A DNA stretch of 64,000 bases from Streptomyces shenzhenensis (GTDB lineage Bacteria > Actinomycetota > Actinomycetes > Streptomycetales > Streptomycetaceae), in assembly GCF_003688995.1 (NCBI RefSeq), contig NZ_PENI01000014.1:62001-126000 (forward strand). Direction: 5' to 3'. Positions 1-8,493 of the stretch are shown here, in pieces. A program made the position numbers and the translations under genes. A model generated the notes under the pieces. It ran no database searches, was not told the DNA's origin, and saw only the letters and a program-made list of their open reading frames with translations. Every line of letters begins with the position of its first letter. Position 1 is the stretch's first letter.

Positions 1-339
1 AACGTCGCGTCGTACACGAGCACGACGGTCCAATCAGCCGGGGTGGCGTCGTACGCGGCGGCCAAACACGGCGTCCTCGGGCTGACCCGGGCCGCAGCAC
101 GGGATCACGCCCGGGACGGCGTCCGGGTCAACGCGGTGGGACCGGGGCACATGCGCACGGCGATGATCGACCGCCTCCTGGACGAGCCCGACAAGCAGGC
201 GCGCCTGCTGGCCCGGATCCCGATGGGGCGGGTGGCCGAGCCGGCCGAAGTGGCCGGCGTCGTCGCGTTCCTGCTGTCGGACGACGCGTCGTTCGTGACC
301 GGCCAGCTCCTGGTGGCCGATGGCGGGCTCTCGATCTGA
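1..339 (+). CDS. short-chain dehydrogenase/reductase, C-terminal part
   Basis: The reading frame is open from the first base of the window and ends in TGA, so only the last 112 residues are present. It shows the SDR YxxxK catalytic motif (YAAAK), the VNAVGPG segment that follows it, and the C-terminal hallmark VTGQLLVADGG. The family oxidises or reduces alcohols and ketones with NAD(P). The nucleotide-binding N-terminus and the catalytic Ser lie outside the window, so substrate and cofactor cannot be judged. It runs convergently into the SnoaL-like gene 32 bases away. Confidence 0.9.
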   Translation, partial: NVASYTSTTVQSAGVASYAAAKHGVLGLTRAAARDHARDGVRVNAVGPGHMRTAMIDRLLDEPDKQARLLARIPMGRVAEPAEVAGVVAFLLSDDASFVTGQLLVADGGLSI

Positions 340-371
340 GCGGCGAGCCGGCCGTCGGCCGTCCTCAGGCC

Positions 372-908
372 TCAGCCGGCGGAGGTCTTGGTCTCCGGGT
401 TCTCCGGCCACTTGAGCCGCTTGTAGAGCGGGTCGGTCTTGTCGCGGGTGCCGCGGAAGTGGCCGCCGGGGACGGCGTTCTCAGCGACCAGCGTGCCGTC
501 CCATTCCATGACGACGCGGCGGTAGGTGATCCGCCAGCCGTCGCCGGCGCGCTCGAAGTAGTCGAGGTAGCGGCCGATCGACTGGTAGAGCCGGTCCTCG
601 GAGGTCTGCATCCAGTAGGCGAAGTAGGACTCGCCGTAGGCCTCGTCGCCCTCGATCTCGAAGATCGACTGGCCCATCAGGTGGTAGATGAACCTCGAGG
701 CGGTGGTGAAGCCGGGGTTGTTGCAGATGAACTCCGCGAACTCCTCGCCGCTGCCGCGCCAGCGGCCGTGGTCGTCGAAGGACTTCTGCGAGTAGCACGC
801 GAGGATCCCCTCGCGGTCCTTGCGGTCCACCGCCTGCTCGAGTCGGGCGACCAGCTCGGTGAGGGCCAACTTGTCGGCCAGCGTCTCCAGGTCCGGAACC
901 ACACCCAT
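372..908 (-). CDS. SnoaL/NTF2-like protein (178 aa)
   Basis: This is a small single-domain protein with the look of the SnoaL-like/NTF2 fold: an N-terminal helix carrying ALTELVARLEQAVDRKD, then beta-rich sequence with GWRITYRRVVMEWDG near the end. Such proteins are ring isomerases, cyclases, dehydratases or accessory proteins in catabolic clusters, and the exact reaction cannot be read off. ATG at 908 was chosen over longer frames because GAGGAG lies seven bases upstream and the residues before it look non-coding. It is divergent from the ABC-transporter receptor gene. A second SnoaL-like gene lies at 23645-24091. Confidence 0.8.
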   Translation of the reverse strand: MGVVPDLETLADKLALTELVARLEQAVDRKDREGILACYSQKSFDDHGRWRGSGEEFAEFICNNPGFTTASRFIYHLMGQSIFEIEGDEAYGESYFAYWMQTSEDRLYQSIGRYLDYFERAGDGWRITYRRVVMEWDGTLVAENAVPGGHFRGTRDKTDPLYKRLKWPENPETKTSAG

Positions 909-1014
909 GGGTACTCCTCGGTTCGCTCTATCGAATTGCTGTTGTGTTAAGCGCACCCTACTTGCGCCCAGCCCCCATGGAACAGACCTGCGAAGCTGGC
1001 CGGCGTCGCATATT

Positions 1015-1034
1015 TCTATTCGATTTCTAACAAT
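1015..1034 (+). promoter_or_regulatory. candidate shared operator, copy 1
   Basis: The AT-rich divergent region between the SnoaL gene and the transporter receptor contains TCTATTCG, then TT, then AACAAT. The same spaced elements occur at 16531-16550 between an aldehyde dehydrogenase and a P450 (16 of 20 positions match). It may be a common regulator site or only promoter-like AT sequence. Confidence 0.35.
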
Positions 1035-1132
1035 GCATAACTGATGGACAAGTAATCCTCTTCTCATCTAAGTTCTGCGCGCAGGGAGCCCGTCACCGCG
1101 GCGGGAGAGTTGATCACCATTAGGAGTCTCAA

Positions 1133-2410
1133 GTGCCACGCAGGATCCTCACCCGGGCGCGGGCCCTGAAGTTCGGAGCCGTCCTGGCTGTCGGCTGTCT
1201 GGCGCTCAGCGCTTGCAGTAGCGGCAGCGACGACGCGTCAACGTCGAACAACACGTCGGACGAGTCGGCACCACCGCTGACCGGCGAACCGATCAAGATC
1301 GGCTACGGCGCGTCCCTGTCCGGCCCGCAGGCCACCAACGGTCTCGGCGCCCAGGCCGTGGCCCACGCCTGGCAGAAGTACACGAACTCGCACGGCGGTG
1401 TGAACGGCCACCCGGTCGAGATCGAGGTGGTCGACACGAAGAACACCGTGCCCGGCGCCACCTCGGTGGCCAAGCAGTTCCTCAACGACGACTCCGTCGA
1501 CGCCATCTTCCTCACGGACCTGGTGGCCGAAGGCGCTATGAAGAAGCTGTTCACGAACACTCCGGTCGCGATCATCTCAGGCGGCGGTTCGAGTGACCTC
1601 CTCTGGTCTGCCCTCCCCGGCGTGTTCCAGGACGTCTCCGGCTCGGACTACACCATCAAGGCGTACGCCGACCAGGCCAAGGCGGCCGGCGGCAAGAACT
1701 TCGGCTGGGCCGCGTGCGCCGAGGTCGCGGTGTGCCAGGAGAACGGCGGCAAGGCGATGAGCTACGCAAAGTCGATCGGCATGAAGGGGGTCGGCACGCA
1801 GCTGATCTCCGCCTCGGCCTCCGACTACACGGCTGAGTGCCTCTCCTTCATCCGTGATGGCGCCGATGCGATCGCCTTCAACATCGGCTTCGCCACCGGC
1901 ACACGCTTCGCCTCGGACTGCCTCCAGCAGGGTTACACCGGCATCTTCTCGGTGATCAACTCCGGCTTCGACCAGACGGCCTTCGGCAAGGTCCCGGGCT
2001 TCCGTTCCACGGGCGGCACCAACGGCTTCCCGTGGTGGTCCCAGGCCGAGCCGGTCAAGACCTACCGCGACGCCATGGCCAAGTACTCCCCCGACGGCAT
2101 CTGGACCTCGGGCAACTCCACCGCCATCTGGTCCTCCTTCGAGCTGCTGAAGAAGGCTCTGGAGACGGCCGAGCCGTCGAAGATCACGCGTCAGACCGTC
2201 ATGGACGCCATGTACACGATCAAGAACGAGACCCTGAACGGCCTGCTTCCTGAGCCGATCACCTTCACGAAGGGCCAGCCCTCGAAGCCGGTCGGGTGCA
2301 ACTGGCTCTTCAAGTTCAACGCCGGCGAGGACAACCCCGAGAGCATCGAGCCGAACAAGTCCGGCAACGGTGCCAAGGGAGACCTCGCCAGCACCTGCAT
2401 CGGCTACTGA
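1133..2410 (+). CDS. Liv-type ABC transporter substrate-binding lipoprotein
   Basis: This 425-residue protein is a periplasmic-binding-protein type I (Peripla_BP_6/LivJ-like) receptor. A signal peptide ends in the lipobox LSAC with the lipidated Cys at residue 28, followed by a Ser/Asp/Thr-rich linker. The mature protein opens with IKIGYGASLSGPQA, typical of the family. It would capture substrate outside the membrane for the importer encoded just downstream on the opposite strand. The GTG start follows AGGAG with six-base spacing. In catabolic clusters these receptors often bind aromatic or alicyclic acids rather than amino acids, so the ligand here is probably the pathway substrate (inference). 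Confidence 0.92.
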   Translation: MPRRILTRARALKFGAVLAVGCLALSACSSGSDDASTSNNTSDESAPPLTGEPIKIGYGASLSGPQATNGLGAQAVAHAWQKYTNSHGGVNGHPVEIEVVDTKNTVPGATSVAKQFLNDDSVDAIFLTDLVAEGAMKKLFTNTPVAIISGGGSSDLLWSALPGVFQDVSGSDYTIKAYADQAKAAGGKNFGWAACAEVAVCQENGGKAMSYAKSIGMKGVGTQLISASASDYTAECLSFIRDGADAIAFNIGFATGTRFASDCLQQGYTGIFSVINSGFDQTAFGKVPGFRSTGGTNGFPWWSQAEPVKTYRDAMAKYSPDGIWTSGNSTAIWSSFELLKKALETAEPSKITRQTVMDAMYTIKNETLNGLLPEPITFTKGQPSKPVGCNWLFKFNAGEDNPESIEPNKSGNGAKGDLASTCIGY

Positions 2411-2432
2411 ACCGTCCCCGCAGCAGTAGCGT

Positions 2433-2467
2433 CCGAAGCCCGTGCCCCCTTGGGGCGCGGGCTTCGG
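2433..2467 (+). terminator. hairpin terminator after the receptor gene
   Basis: A GC-rich inverted repeat (CCGAAGCCCGTGCCCC pairing with GGGGCGCGGGCTTCGG) begins 22 bases after the receptor stop codon. There is no strong U-tract, as is usual in high-GC actinobacteria. Confidence 0.75.
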
Positions 2468-2722
2468 CCGTGATCCCTGCCGACCGTCAGGGACGCCGCG
2501 ACCGTAGCGACGGTCACGGCGAAGAGGTTCAGCTCGACCCAGGGGCGCGGCTTCTTCTGCCGATCCGGGTCTCGGGCTACCTCACCGCGCCCGGGAAGCT
2601 CGACGGCCTGAGGCGTGCTGGTCGAACGGCGACGGCTCCCAGCTCCTCCAGCGCGTCGCTGAGGTGTACTCGACGCTGGACGCCTGGCGGGCTCAGGCTT
2701 GGAATGGCTCTGCCAACGCGCA
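2468..2722. other. non-coding stretch between two hairpins
   Basis: About 255 bases lie between the two convergent hairpins. Frames crossing it have no start site or family-like sequence, and I see no gene, repeat or RNA element in it. Confidence 0.5.
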
Positions 2723-2766
2723 CTGCCCCCGACGGGAACCGCAAGTGCGGGTCCCGTCGGGGGCAG
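2723..2766 (-). terminator. hairpin terminator after livF
   Basis: A 21-bp inverted repeat with one mismatch and a two-base centre starts 26 bases beyond the livF stop codon. It would end the leftward transporter operon and could act in both directions. Confidence 0.75.
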
Positions 2767-2792
2767 CCAGGCGAGAAGAACGCGACGCCGGA

Positions 2793-3554
2793 TCAGGCCG
2801 CACCCTCACCGATGTACTTCTCGAACATGTTGCCCTGGAGCAGGCCGGCGGCGTCGCCGTCGTAGGCGATCTCGCCACGCCGCAGGACGTAGGCGTGGTC
2901 GGCGATGGCCAGCGTGCGCAGGGCGTACTGGTCGACCAGCAGGAGGGCCACGTTTTTCTCACGCAGGGTCTTCAGGAAGTCGAAGACCAGGTCCACGATG
3001 ATCGGCGCGAGGCCCAACGACGGCTCGTCGACGAGAACAAGCTTGGGATTGGCCACGTACGCCGCCGACAGAGCGAGCATCTGCTGCTCGCCCCCGGAGA
3101 GGGTGCCCGCCTTCTGGGTCAGACGCTCTCCCAGCCGGGGGAAGACCGAGGCGGCGATCTCGATCGTCTCCTTGGGGCTTGAGGAAGTGGCCTGCATCAG
3201 CAGGTTCTCGCGCACCGTCAGGTTCCGGTAGACGCCGCGCCCCTCAGGGACGTGGCACATGCCGCCCTTGGCCCGGCGGGCGGCGGACGACCTCGTGACG
3301 TCCACCCCGTCGACGAGCACCTGGCCGCCGGTGGGTCGCATCAGCCCGGAGGCCACACGCAGCGACGTCGTCTTGCCGGCGCCGTTGGGGCCGATCAGAG
3401 CGGTCACCGAGCCGGGGGCCACGCTCAGCGATACGTCCCTGAGCACGGTTGTGGTGCCATAGCTGGCGTTGACGTTCCGCAGTTCCAGAGCGGGGGCTTC
3501 CGATGTGGGCGCGGCGGCACCGTTCGCCCCGGCCCGGGTGAGCTGGTCGGTCAT
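2793..3554 (-). CDS. livF: Liv-type ABC transporter ATP-binding protein (LivF-like)
   Basis: This 253-residue ABC ATPase has Walker A GPNGAGKT, the signature LSGGEQQML and Walker B LVLVDEPSLGL, with the LivF-type MCHVPEGRGVYRNLTV segment between them. It would energise the permease encoded by the fused gene upstream. Its ATG overlaps the stop of that gene (ATGA), so the two are translationally coupled. The fused protein already carries the LivG ATPase, so this gene completes a heterodimeric pair of ATPases. A proline/alanine-rich 25-residue N-terminal extension precedes the domain. Confidence 0.93.
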   Translation of the reverse strand: MTDQLTRAGANGAAAPTSEAPALELRNVNASYGTTTVLRDVSLSVAPGSVTALIGPNGAGKTTSLRVASGLMRPTGGQVLVDGVDVTRSSAARRAKGGMCHVPEGRGVYRNLTVRENLLMQATSSSPKETIEIAASVFPRLGERLTQKAGTLSGGEQQMLALSAAYVANPKLVLVDEPSLGLAPIIVDLVFDFLKTLREKNVALLLVDQYALRTLAIADHAYVLRRGEIAYDGDAAGLLQGNMFEKYIGEGAA

Positions 3555-6265
3555 CGGACCGCCTCCTCGATCTCGTCGATCAGGTCGTCTCGGGTCTCGG
3601 TCTCCGAGCCGAGGTAGGCCGCCTGCACGATGGGGCTGGTGCGGACCTCCTCCGGGGTGCCGTGGAACAGCAGCTTGCCGAAGTCCAGGACATAGATGTC
3701 GGCGCAGATCCGCAGCACCAGGGCCATGTCGTGCTCGACCAGGAGGATGCCGCAGCCGCGGGTCTGGACCACCCGGGCCAGCGTCTCCCCGAACTTCTCG
3801 GTCTCCACCGGGTCGAGGCCGGAGGACGGCTCGTCCAGCAGCAGCGTGTCGAACGGGCCGCTGAGGCAACGGGCCAGCTCGACCAGACGCCTCTGGCCGG
3901 TCGAGAGCTGCCCTGCGTTCACGTTCCGCAGGTCGCTGATGCCGCACAGCTCCATGGCGTACTCGGCCGCCTCAAGCGTCTCCCGGCGCTCCGACTGTGT
4001 GGCCAGGATCTGGCCGCGCAGGTTGGAGCCGGCCAGGCCGGACTCCACCCCGAGGGCGACGTTCTGACCCACCGTGAGCGAATCGGCCAGTTGCATCAAC
4101 TGGAACGTCCGCCCCAGACCGCGACGACCACGCGCCGCAGCGTTGAGACCGGTGACGTCCCGGCCCTGCAGCAGCACCGACCCGGTGGCCGGGGTGAGCA
4201 GGCCGCTGGCCGCGTTGAACAGCGTCGTCTTCCCGGCGCCGTTGGGGCCGATCAGACCGGTGATCTGGCCGACCGGGGCCTTCAGGTTGATCTGGTCCAC
4301 GGCGGTGCGGCCGCCGTACCGGATGGTCAGATCGCGGATCTCCAGGCCACTGGCGTTCGACGGCATCGTCCAGGGGTCGGACTCGACCGCCACCAGCGGG
4401 CCGGTGTCCTTCCTCCGGCCGAACCGCCGGTCGATCCAGTCGCGGGCCTTCTGCGGCAGCGTGTCGGCACCGCCCCGGGTGGCGATGAGGACGGCTGCGA
4501 AGCCGAACAGCACGTTCAGCCACGGCTGGGCGTTGGGGCTGTGCCAGAACGCCGGGATCAGGGCGGAGATCACGGCCACCACCGCGTACCAGGGCTCCCG
4601 GAACGGCATCAGCGCGAGCGTCGCCACCAGCACCAGCGAGTAGTAGGCCGCGTAGTACTGATCCCCCAGCACGACGTAGTTCACCGTGCTGCCGTAGAGG
4701 ATCCCGCCGACGCCGGCGATGTACCCGGCGATGCAGAACACGATCAGCTTGAGCAGGTTCGTGTTCAGGCCCAGGGTGCGAACCGCGAGCGGCGCCTCGG
4801 ACAGGCCCCGCAGCGTACGGCCCAGCCGACTCGTGTGGATCGCCACTATCAGCAGGGCGGCGACCACGAAGAAGGCCAGCACGACGTAGTACCAGCGCTC
4901 GTCGGATTCCATGCCGCCCGGACGCGGCATCGGGCGCCCGGTGCCGGTGGTGCCGAAGAACCAGTCCTGCTGGTACGCCCAGGCCTCCATCGAGAGACCG
5001 AAGCCCAGCGTGGCCAGGGCCAGGAACAAGCCCTGCAGCCGGATCGCCGGGAGCGCCAGGACTGCCGTCACCGGCACCACGATCAGCGCCGAGAGCAGAA
5101 CGCCGACCAGCCAGGGCAGGCCCCAGGCCTCGGCAACCTGGGCGAAGGTGACGGCGCCGATCGCGGCGAACACCGCCTGGCACAGGGAGACCATGCCGGC
5201 CGTGCGGACCAGGAGGCCGAGCGAGAACAGCACGATGGCCTGGGTCAGGCCGACAGTCAGGTAGGTCAGCTGGCCGCTGAACAGCGTCGGCGCGATCAGC
5301 AGGAACACCAGGACCAGGCCACCGGCGACCAGTCGCGTGCTGGTCGGCCCGTGGTAGGGGATCTTCGGTGGCTGCTCGGAGCGCGAAGGCAGATCGAGCT
5401 TGCGCTTGGGGATGACCATGAGCGCGACCAGGAGCAGGATGAACGGCAGCGCGGTGTTCAGACCGCGCAGCGCGGGCGCGTCGAGGGAGAACTTGGTGAT
5501 GACGTTGGAGACCACGCCGACCGCCAGCGCACCGACGTAGGTCAGCGGGATGTTCGAGAAGGCGCCGACTGCTGCGGCGCCGAACGCCTGGACCACCAGG
5601 AAGGTCATGGTCACCGAGTCGATGCCCAAGGTCGGAGCGATCAGGACGCCGGACATCGCCGCGAACGAGGAGCCGATGCTCCAGGAGAGCCGCTGCACCG
5701 CCTGCGGGCTGGTGCCGTGCAGGGCGACCAGGTCGGGGTCGTTGACCACGGCCCGCATCGCCAGGCCGGTCCGGCTGACCCGGAAGAAGTAGTAGAGCAG
5801 CGCCACGGCGACCAGCGAGATCGCCACGATGGTGAGTTGGGCGTACGTGATGTTGACGCCGCCGATCCGGACGATCTCGGCCGCCTTGGGCAGGAACGGC
5901 GGTGGCCGGAGGGCGTTGAAGCCGTACTTGACTGTGGCCAGCCCTTGGACCAGGAGCACGATGCCTACCGTGGCGACGGCCTTGAGTGCCGGCCGCTGGT
6001 TGCTCAGCTTGAGACTCACTACGGACAGCGCCAGGCCGAACAGCGGCCCGAACACGAAGACGGCGATGAATCCGGCCAGCCACCAGCTGAGCTCGTGGTC
6101 GATGTGAAGCCAATAGAAGACGAACGCGGCAGCGGCAGCGATCGCCCCGTGGCCGATGTTGAAGATGCCGGACGTCTTGTAGGTCAGGACCAGGCCGGTG
6201 CCGGCCAGGCCCAGGACCGAGCCGGTCACCAGACCAGCGACAATGAAGGGCAAGAAGGTGTCCAC
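3551..6265 (-). CDS. fused LivH-LivM-LivG permease/ATPase
   Basis: One 904-residue chain joins three transporter parts. Residues 1 to about 290 are a LivH-type permease with YKTSGIFNIGHGA. About 310 to 610 are a LivM-type permease with ALATLGFG and GVGGILYG. The last 270 or so are a LivG ATPase with GPNGAGKT, the variant signature LSTGQRRL and Walker B LLLDEPSSGLDP. GTG at 6265 is preferred over GTG at 6289 because GAGGT sits five bases before it and the residue context MDTFLPFIVAGL fits family N-termini. Fusion of both permeases with one ATPase is known in actinobacteria. It forms one operon with livF. Confidence 0.9.
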   Translation of the reverse strand: MDTFLPFIVAGLVTGSVLGLAGTGLVLTYKTSGIFNIGHGAIAAAAAFVFYWLHIDHELSWWLAGFIAVFVFGPLFGLALSVVSLKLSNQRPALKAVATVGIVLLVQGLATVKYGFNALRPPPFLPKAAEIVRIGGVNITYAQLTIVAISLVAVALLYYFFRVSRTGLAMRAVVNDPDLVALHGTSPQAVQRLSWSIGSSFAAMSGVLIAPTLGIDSVTMTFLVVQAFGAAAVGAFSNIPLTYVGALAVGVVSNVITKFSLDAPALRGLNTALPFILLLVALMVIPKRKLDLPSRSEQPPKIPYHGPTSTRLVAGGLVLVFLLIAPTLFSGQLTYLTVGLTQAIVLFSLGLLVRTAGMVSLCQAVFAAIGAVTFAQVAEAWGLPWLVGVLLSALIVVPVTAVLALPAIRLQGLFLALATLGFGLSMEAWAYQQDWFFGTTGTGRPMPRPGGMESDERWYYVVLAFFVVAALLIVAIHTSRLGRTLRGLSEAPLAVRTLGLNTNLLKLIVFCIAGYIAGVGGILYGSTVNYVVLGDQYYAAYYSLVLVATLALMPFREPWYAVVAVISALIPAFWHSPNAQPWLNVLFGFAAVLIATRGGADTLPQKARDWIDRRFGRRKDTGPLVAVESDPWTMPSNASGLEIRDLTIRYGGRTAVDQINLKAPVGQITGLIGPNGAGKTTLFNAASGLLTPATGSVLLQGRDVTGLNAAARGRRGLGRTFQLMQLADSLTVGQNVALGVESGLAGSNLRGQILATQSERRETLEAAEYAMELCGISDLRNVNAGQLSTGQRRLVELARCLSGPFDTLLLDEPSSGLDPVETEKFGETLARVVQTRGCGILLVEHDMALVLRICADIYVLDFGKLLFHGTPEEVRTSPIVQAAYLGSETETRDDLIDEIEEAVR

Positions 6266-6310
6266 GGCGTACCTCGGGTCAGGCGACACATCGTCGCGGG
6301 CCGGGCGACT

Positions 6311-6348
6311 GACGGCTCTAATAATGCTCTAGCTAAGAATTAGCCGTC
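6311..6348 (-). promoter_or_regulatory. inverted repeat in the livHMG promoter
   Basis: GACGGCT and AGCCGTC form perfect 7-bp arms around an AT-rich centre containing AATAATGC. The element lies 46 bases upstream of the fused permease start, where a repressor site would overlap the promoter. The regulator is not known. Confidence 0.4.
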
Positions 6349-6389
6349 TTATAATGATTTCGCAATGATGCTTGGGCCCTGGCGTGACG

Positions 6390-6872
6390 TCAACCACTGC
6401 GGCGCGGTTTCAGCGCCGGGTTCTTGCGGAAGTCCCAGCTCACCAGTCGGGTGGGGCTCATCCGCAGCCAGGCGTGCCGGCCGTCGGCCACAAAATCGGG
6501 CGTGCCGGAGTACTTCTCCGCGTAACGACGCTCGACGCCTGCAAGCTCCGGTCGCGGCTCGGACGTCCGTGGCACTTCCGAGGCCACCTCGACCTCACCG
6601 GACAGCTCGACGCCGCGCAGCTCGTGGAACTCCTCCCCGGCGTCGACGACCACGGAGACTCGAGGGTCCCGCTGCAGGTCGGCCCACCGCTGGCTGCGGA
6701 AGACGGAGTTCAGCCACAGGGCGGAGCCGTCCCAGACGAACCAGAGGGGCACCACGTGGGGGTGCCCGCCGGCGCTGATCGTGGCCACACGGCAGACCCG
6801 CTCGGCGGCCAGGAAGGCGTCCACCTCGTCGGGCGTCATCGCGACCGCCCGGCCGCGTCGCTGCTCCCTCAC
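6390..6872 (-). CDS. pyridoxamine-phosphate-oxidase-like flavin protein
   Basis: This roughly 160-residue protein has the PPOX-fold pattern: CRVATISAGGHPHVVPLWFVWDG, then WADLQRDPRVSVVVDAGEE, then a C-terminal WDFRKNP. Family members bind FMN, F420 or heme-type ligands and reduce small molecules. The GTG start at 6872 overlaps the stop of the enoyl-CoA hydratase (GTGA) and has AGGACG upstream. An ATG at 6839 with no ribosome site is the alternative and would give 149 residues. It is last in a four-gene leftward operon. Confidence 0.82.
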   Translation of the reverse strand: MREQRRGRAVAMTPDEVDAFLAAERVCRVATISAGGHPHVVPLWFVWDGSALWLNSVFRSQRWADLQRDPRVSVVVDAGEEFHELRGVELSGEVEVASEVPRTSEPRPELAGVERRYAEKYSGTPDFVADGRHAWLRMSPTRLVSWDFRKNPALKPRRSG

Positions 6873-7651
6873 CCGAGCACCGTCCTGCGCACGTCGTCGT
6901 CGGGGACCCAGCGCGGAGCCCGACCCTCGACGAAGGCGGCGTTGCCCTCGGTGCGGTCGTCCGAGCTCAGCAGTGTGGTCATCGCGGTGTGCGTGGCCGC
7001 CCAGCCGGCCTCGTCGCCGGCGGCCGCCACCACGTGCAGGCCGGAGAACAGCTCGGCCACCGCCTCGGGCGCTCCGACACATGTGGCCAGGGCCAGGTCC
7101 AGCGCCTCGGCGAGCACGTCCTTCGCCTCGGTCAGCCGGTTCGCCAGCCCGAGTTGATAAGCCCGCTCCGCCTCGAGCCTTCCGGCGGTGAGCATCAGCT
7201 CGACGGCGACGTTGCGCGGCAGCCGGTCCGGCGCCCGGAACAGACCCCCGGCCGCGGGCACGCGCCCGCGCGTGGTCTCGGGCAGCGCGAACCAGGCGTC
7301 GCGGGCGGCCACCACCAGGTCGGCCGCGAGCACCAGCTCGAACCCGCCGCCCAGCGCCGGCCCGCCGACCGCGGCCACCAGCGGCTTGAGCCGCTGGCGG
7401 CGGATCACGCCGTACATCCCGCCCCGTTCGGTGTGCGGCCCGGCACCGGTCCGCAGGTCGGTGCCGGCGCAGAAGAACGGCCCCTCCGCCGCGAGTACCC
7501 CGACCCGCAGCGCGGGGTCGTCGTCGAGCCGGTCGAACGCGACATCGAGGGCGAGAGTCATCTCGGCGTTCATCGCATTGCGCTTCTCCGGGCGGTCCAG
7601 CGTGACCAGCAGGACCGGGCCTCGCGTCTCGATCCGCACGAAGTCACTCAC
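6869..7651 (-). CDS. enoyl-CoA hydratase/isomerase family protein
   Basis: This 260-residue crotonase carries the NAMN element, the oxyanion-hole segment GPALGGGFELVLAAD, and the second element ALPETTRGRVPAAGG. Both positions used as catalytic glutamates in rat enoyl-CoA hydratase are Glu here. It would hydrate or isomerise an enoyl-CoA intermediate in the cytoplasm. GTG at 7651 follows GGAGCGAGG and overlaps the amidohydrolase stop by eight bases. The longer frame to 7717 would duplicate sequence of the upstream gene in another frame and is rejected. Confidence 0.9.
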   Translation of the reverse strand: MSDFVRIETRGPVLLVTLDRPEKRNAMNAEMTLALDVAFDRLDDDPALRVGVLAAEGPFFCAGTDLRTGAGPHTERGGMYGVIRRQRLKPLVAAVGGPALGGGFELVLAADLVVAARDAWFALPETTRGRVPAAGGLFRAPDRLPRNVAVELMLTAGRLEAERAYQLGLANRLTEAKDVLAEALDLALATCVGAPEAVAELFSGLHVVAAAGDEAGWAATHTAMTTLLSSDDRTEGNAAFVEGRAPRWVPDDDVRRTVLG

Positions 7652-8489
7652 CGAACGCCTCGCTCCAACCCAGCCATCCGGCCACCCCGCGGCCGCAGAC
7701 GAGCGCCCGCTCGGCACCGGACAGCCCGGACAGGTGACTCACGAAGACGTCGACAAGGTCGGCGTAGGGCACCGGCAACCGGGACAGGTCGGAGCCGAAG
7801 AACACCCGCTCGGCGCCGAACGCCTCGACCAGGCGGTACACGGCCTCGGTGATAGACGGGTACGGGCGCGCCTCCGCGGCCAGGTCGAGGAAGCAGGGCA
7901 GCGCCGAGGCCTTGACTGCGATGTTCGGGTACTTGGCCAGTCCGGCCAGCGGCGCGACCGCCTCGGCCAAGGGAAGATCGGACGTCTCGACCGCGGCGTG
8001 GTCGACCGCGATCTTCAGGCCGGGGTACTCCTCGGCCAGGTCGCGGTAGAGGTCATGCCGGCCGGGAGCGTAGACGCTGAGGGGGACACCGAACCGCTCG
8101 GCCGCGGCAAAGAAGCCGCTGCGCCGGGCCGCGGTCAGGGCGCCGAGTACGTCGCCACGGTTGAGTGACATCCGGATTGCCCGCATCCCGACGATCGAGC
8201 GCCAGTCGGCCAGCCGCTCGGCCTCGGCGGGACTGCCGGTGGCCCAGCGGCAGATCGCGCCGAACCGGGAGGGGGCGGCGGCCGCCGCGGCCAGCACGTA
8301 GTCGTTGCGCGACCCCTCCCAGGTCGGGCCGAGCAGCAGGGCTCCGAAGACGCCTGCGCGGGTCAGCTCGCTGGTCACCTCAGGCACCTCGAGCGGCATC
8401 GGCCGCTGCGGCTCGATGGCGTCGGCCGGCCAGGGGCGCTCCGGCGTGGACGCCTTCCAGACATGGATCTGCGCGTCGAGGATCAGCAT
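7644..8489 (-). CDS. amidohydrolase-2 family metal-dependent hydrolase
   Basis: The protein has 281 residues and begins with LDAQIHVWK, the metal-binding strand of Amidohydro_2 (TIM barrel) enzymes, and later shows VDHAAVE and VFFGSDLSRLP, matching the barrel-strand His and Asp positions. Such enzymes hydrolyse lactones or amides, or decarboxylate ring acids. In this cluster a lactonase role after a BVMO is attractive but unproven. Its start lies five bases from the esterase stop, and its end overlaps the enoyl-CoA hydratase start, so the operon order is esterase, amidohydrolase, hydratase, PPOX. Confidence 0.85.
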   Translation of the reverse strand: MLILDAQIHVWKASTPERPWPADAIEPQRPMPLEVPEVTSELTRAGVFGALLLGPTWEGSRNDYVLAAAAAAPSRFGAICRWATGSPAEAERLADWRSIVGMRAIRMSLNRGDVLGALTAARRSGFFAAAERFGVPLSVYAPGRHDLYRDLAEEYPGLKIAVDHAAVETSDLPLAEAVAPLAGLAKYPNIAVKASALPCFLDLAAEARPYPSITEAVYRLVEAFGAERVFFGSDLSRLPVPYADLVDVFVSHLSGLSGAERALVCGRGVAGWLGWSEAFGE

Positions 8490-8493
8490 CGCG

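Noticed and set aside
3662..6343. 893-codon open frame on the plus strand opposite the Liv fusion gene
   Set aside because: It is a GC-rich antisense shadow. The sequence is Arg/Gln/His-rich without domains, while the minus strand encodes clear transporter domains throughout.
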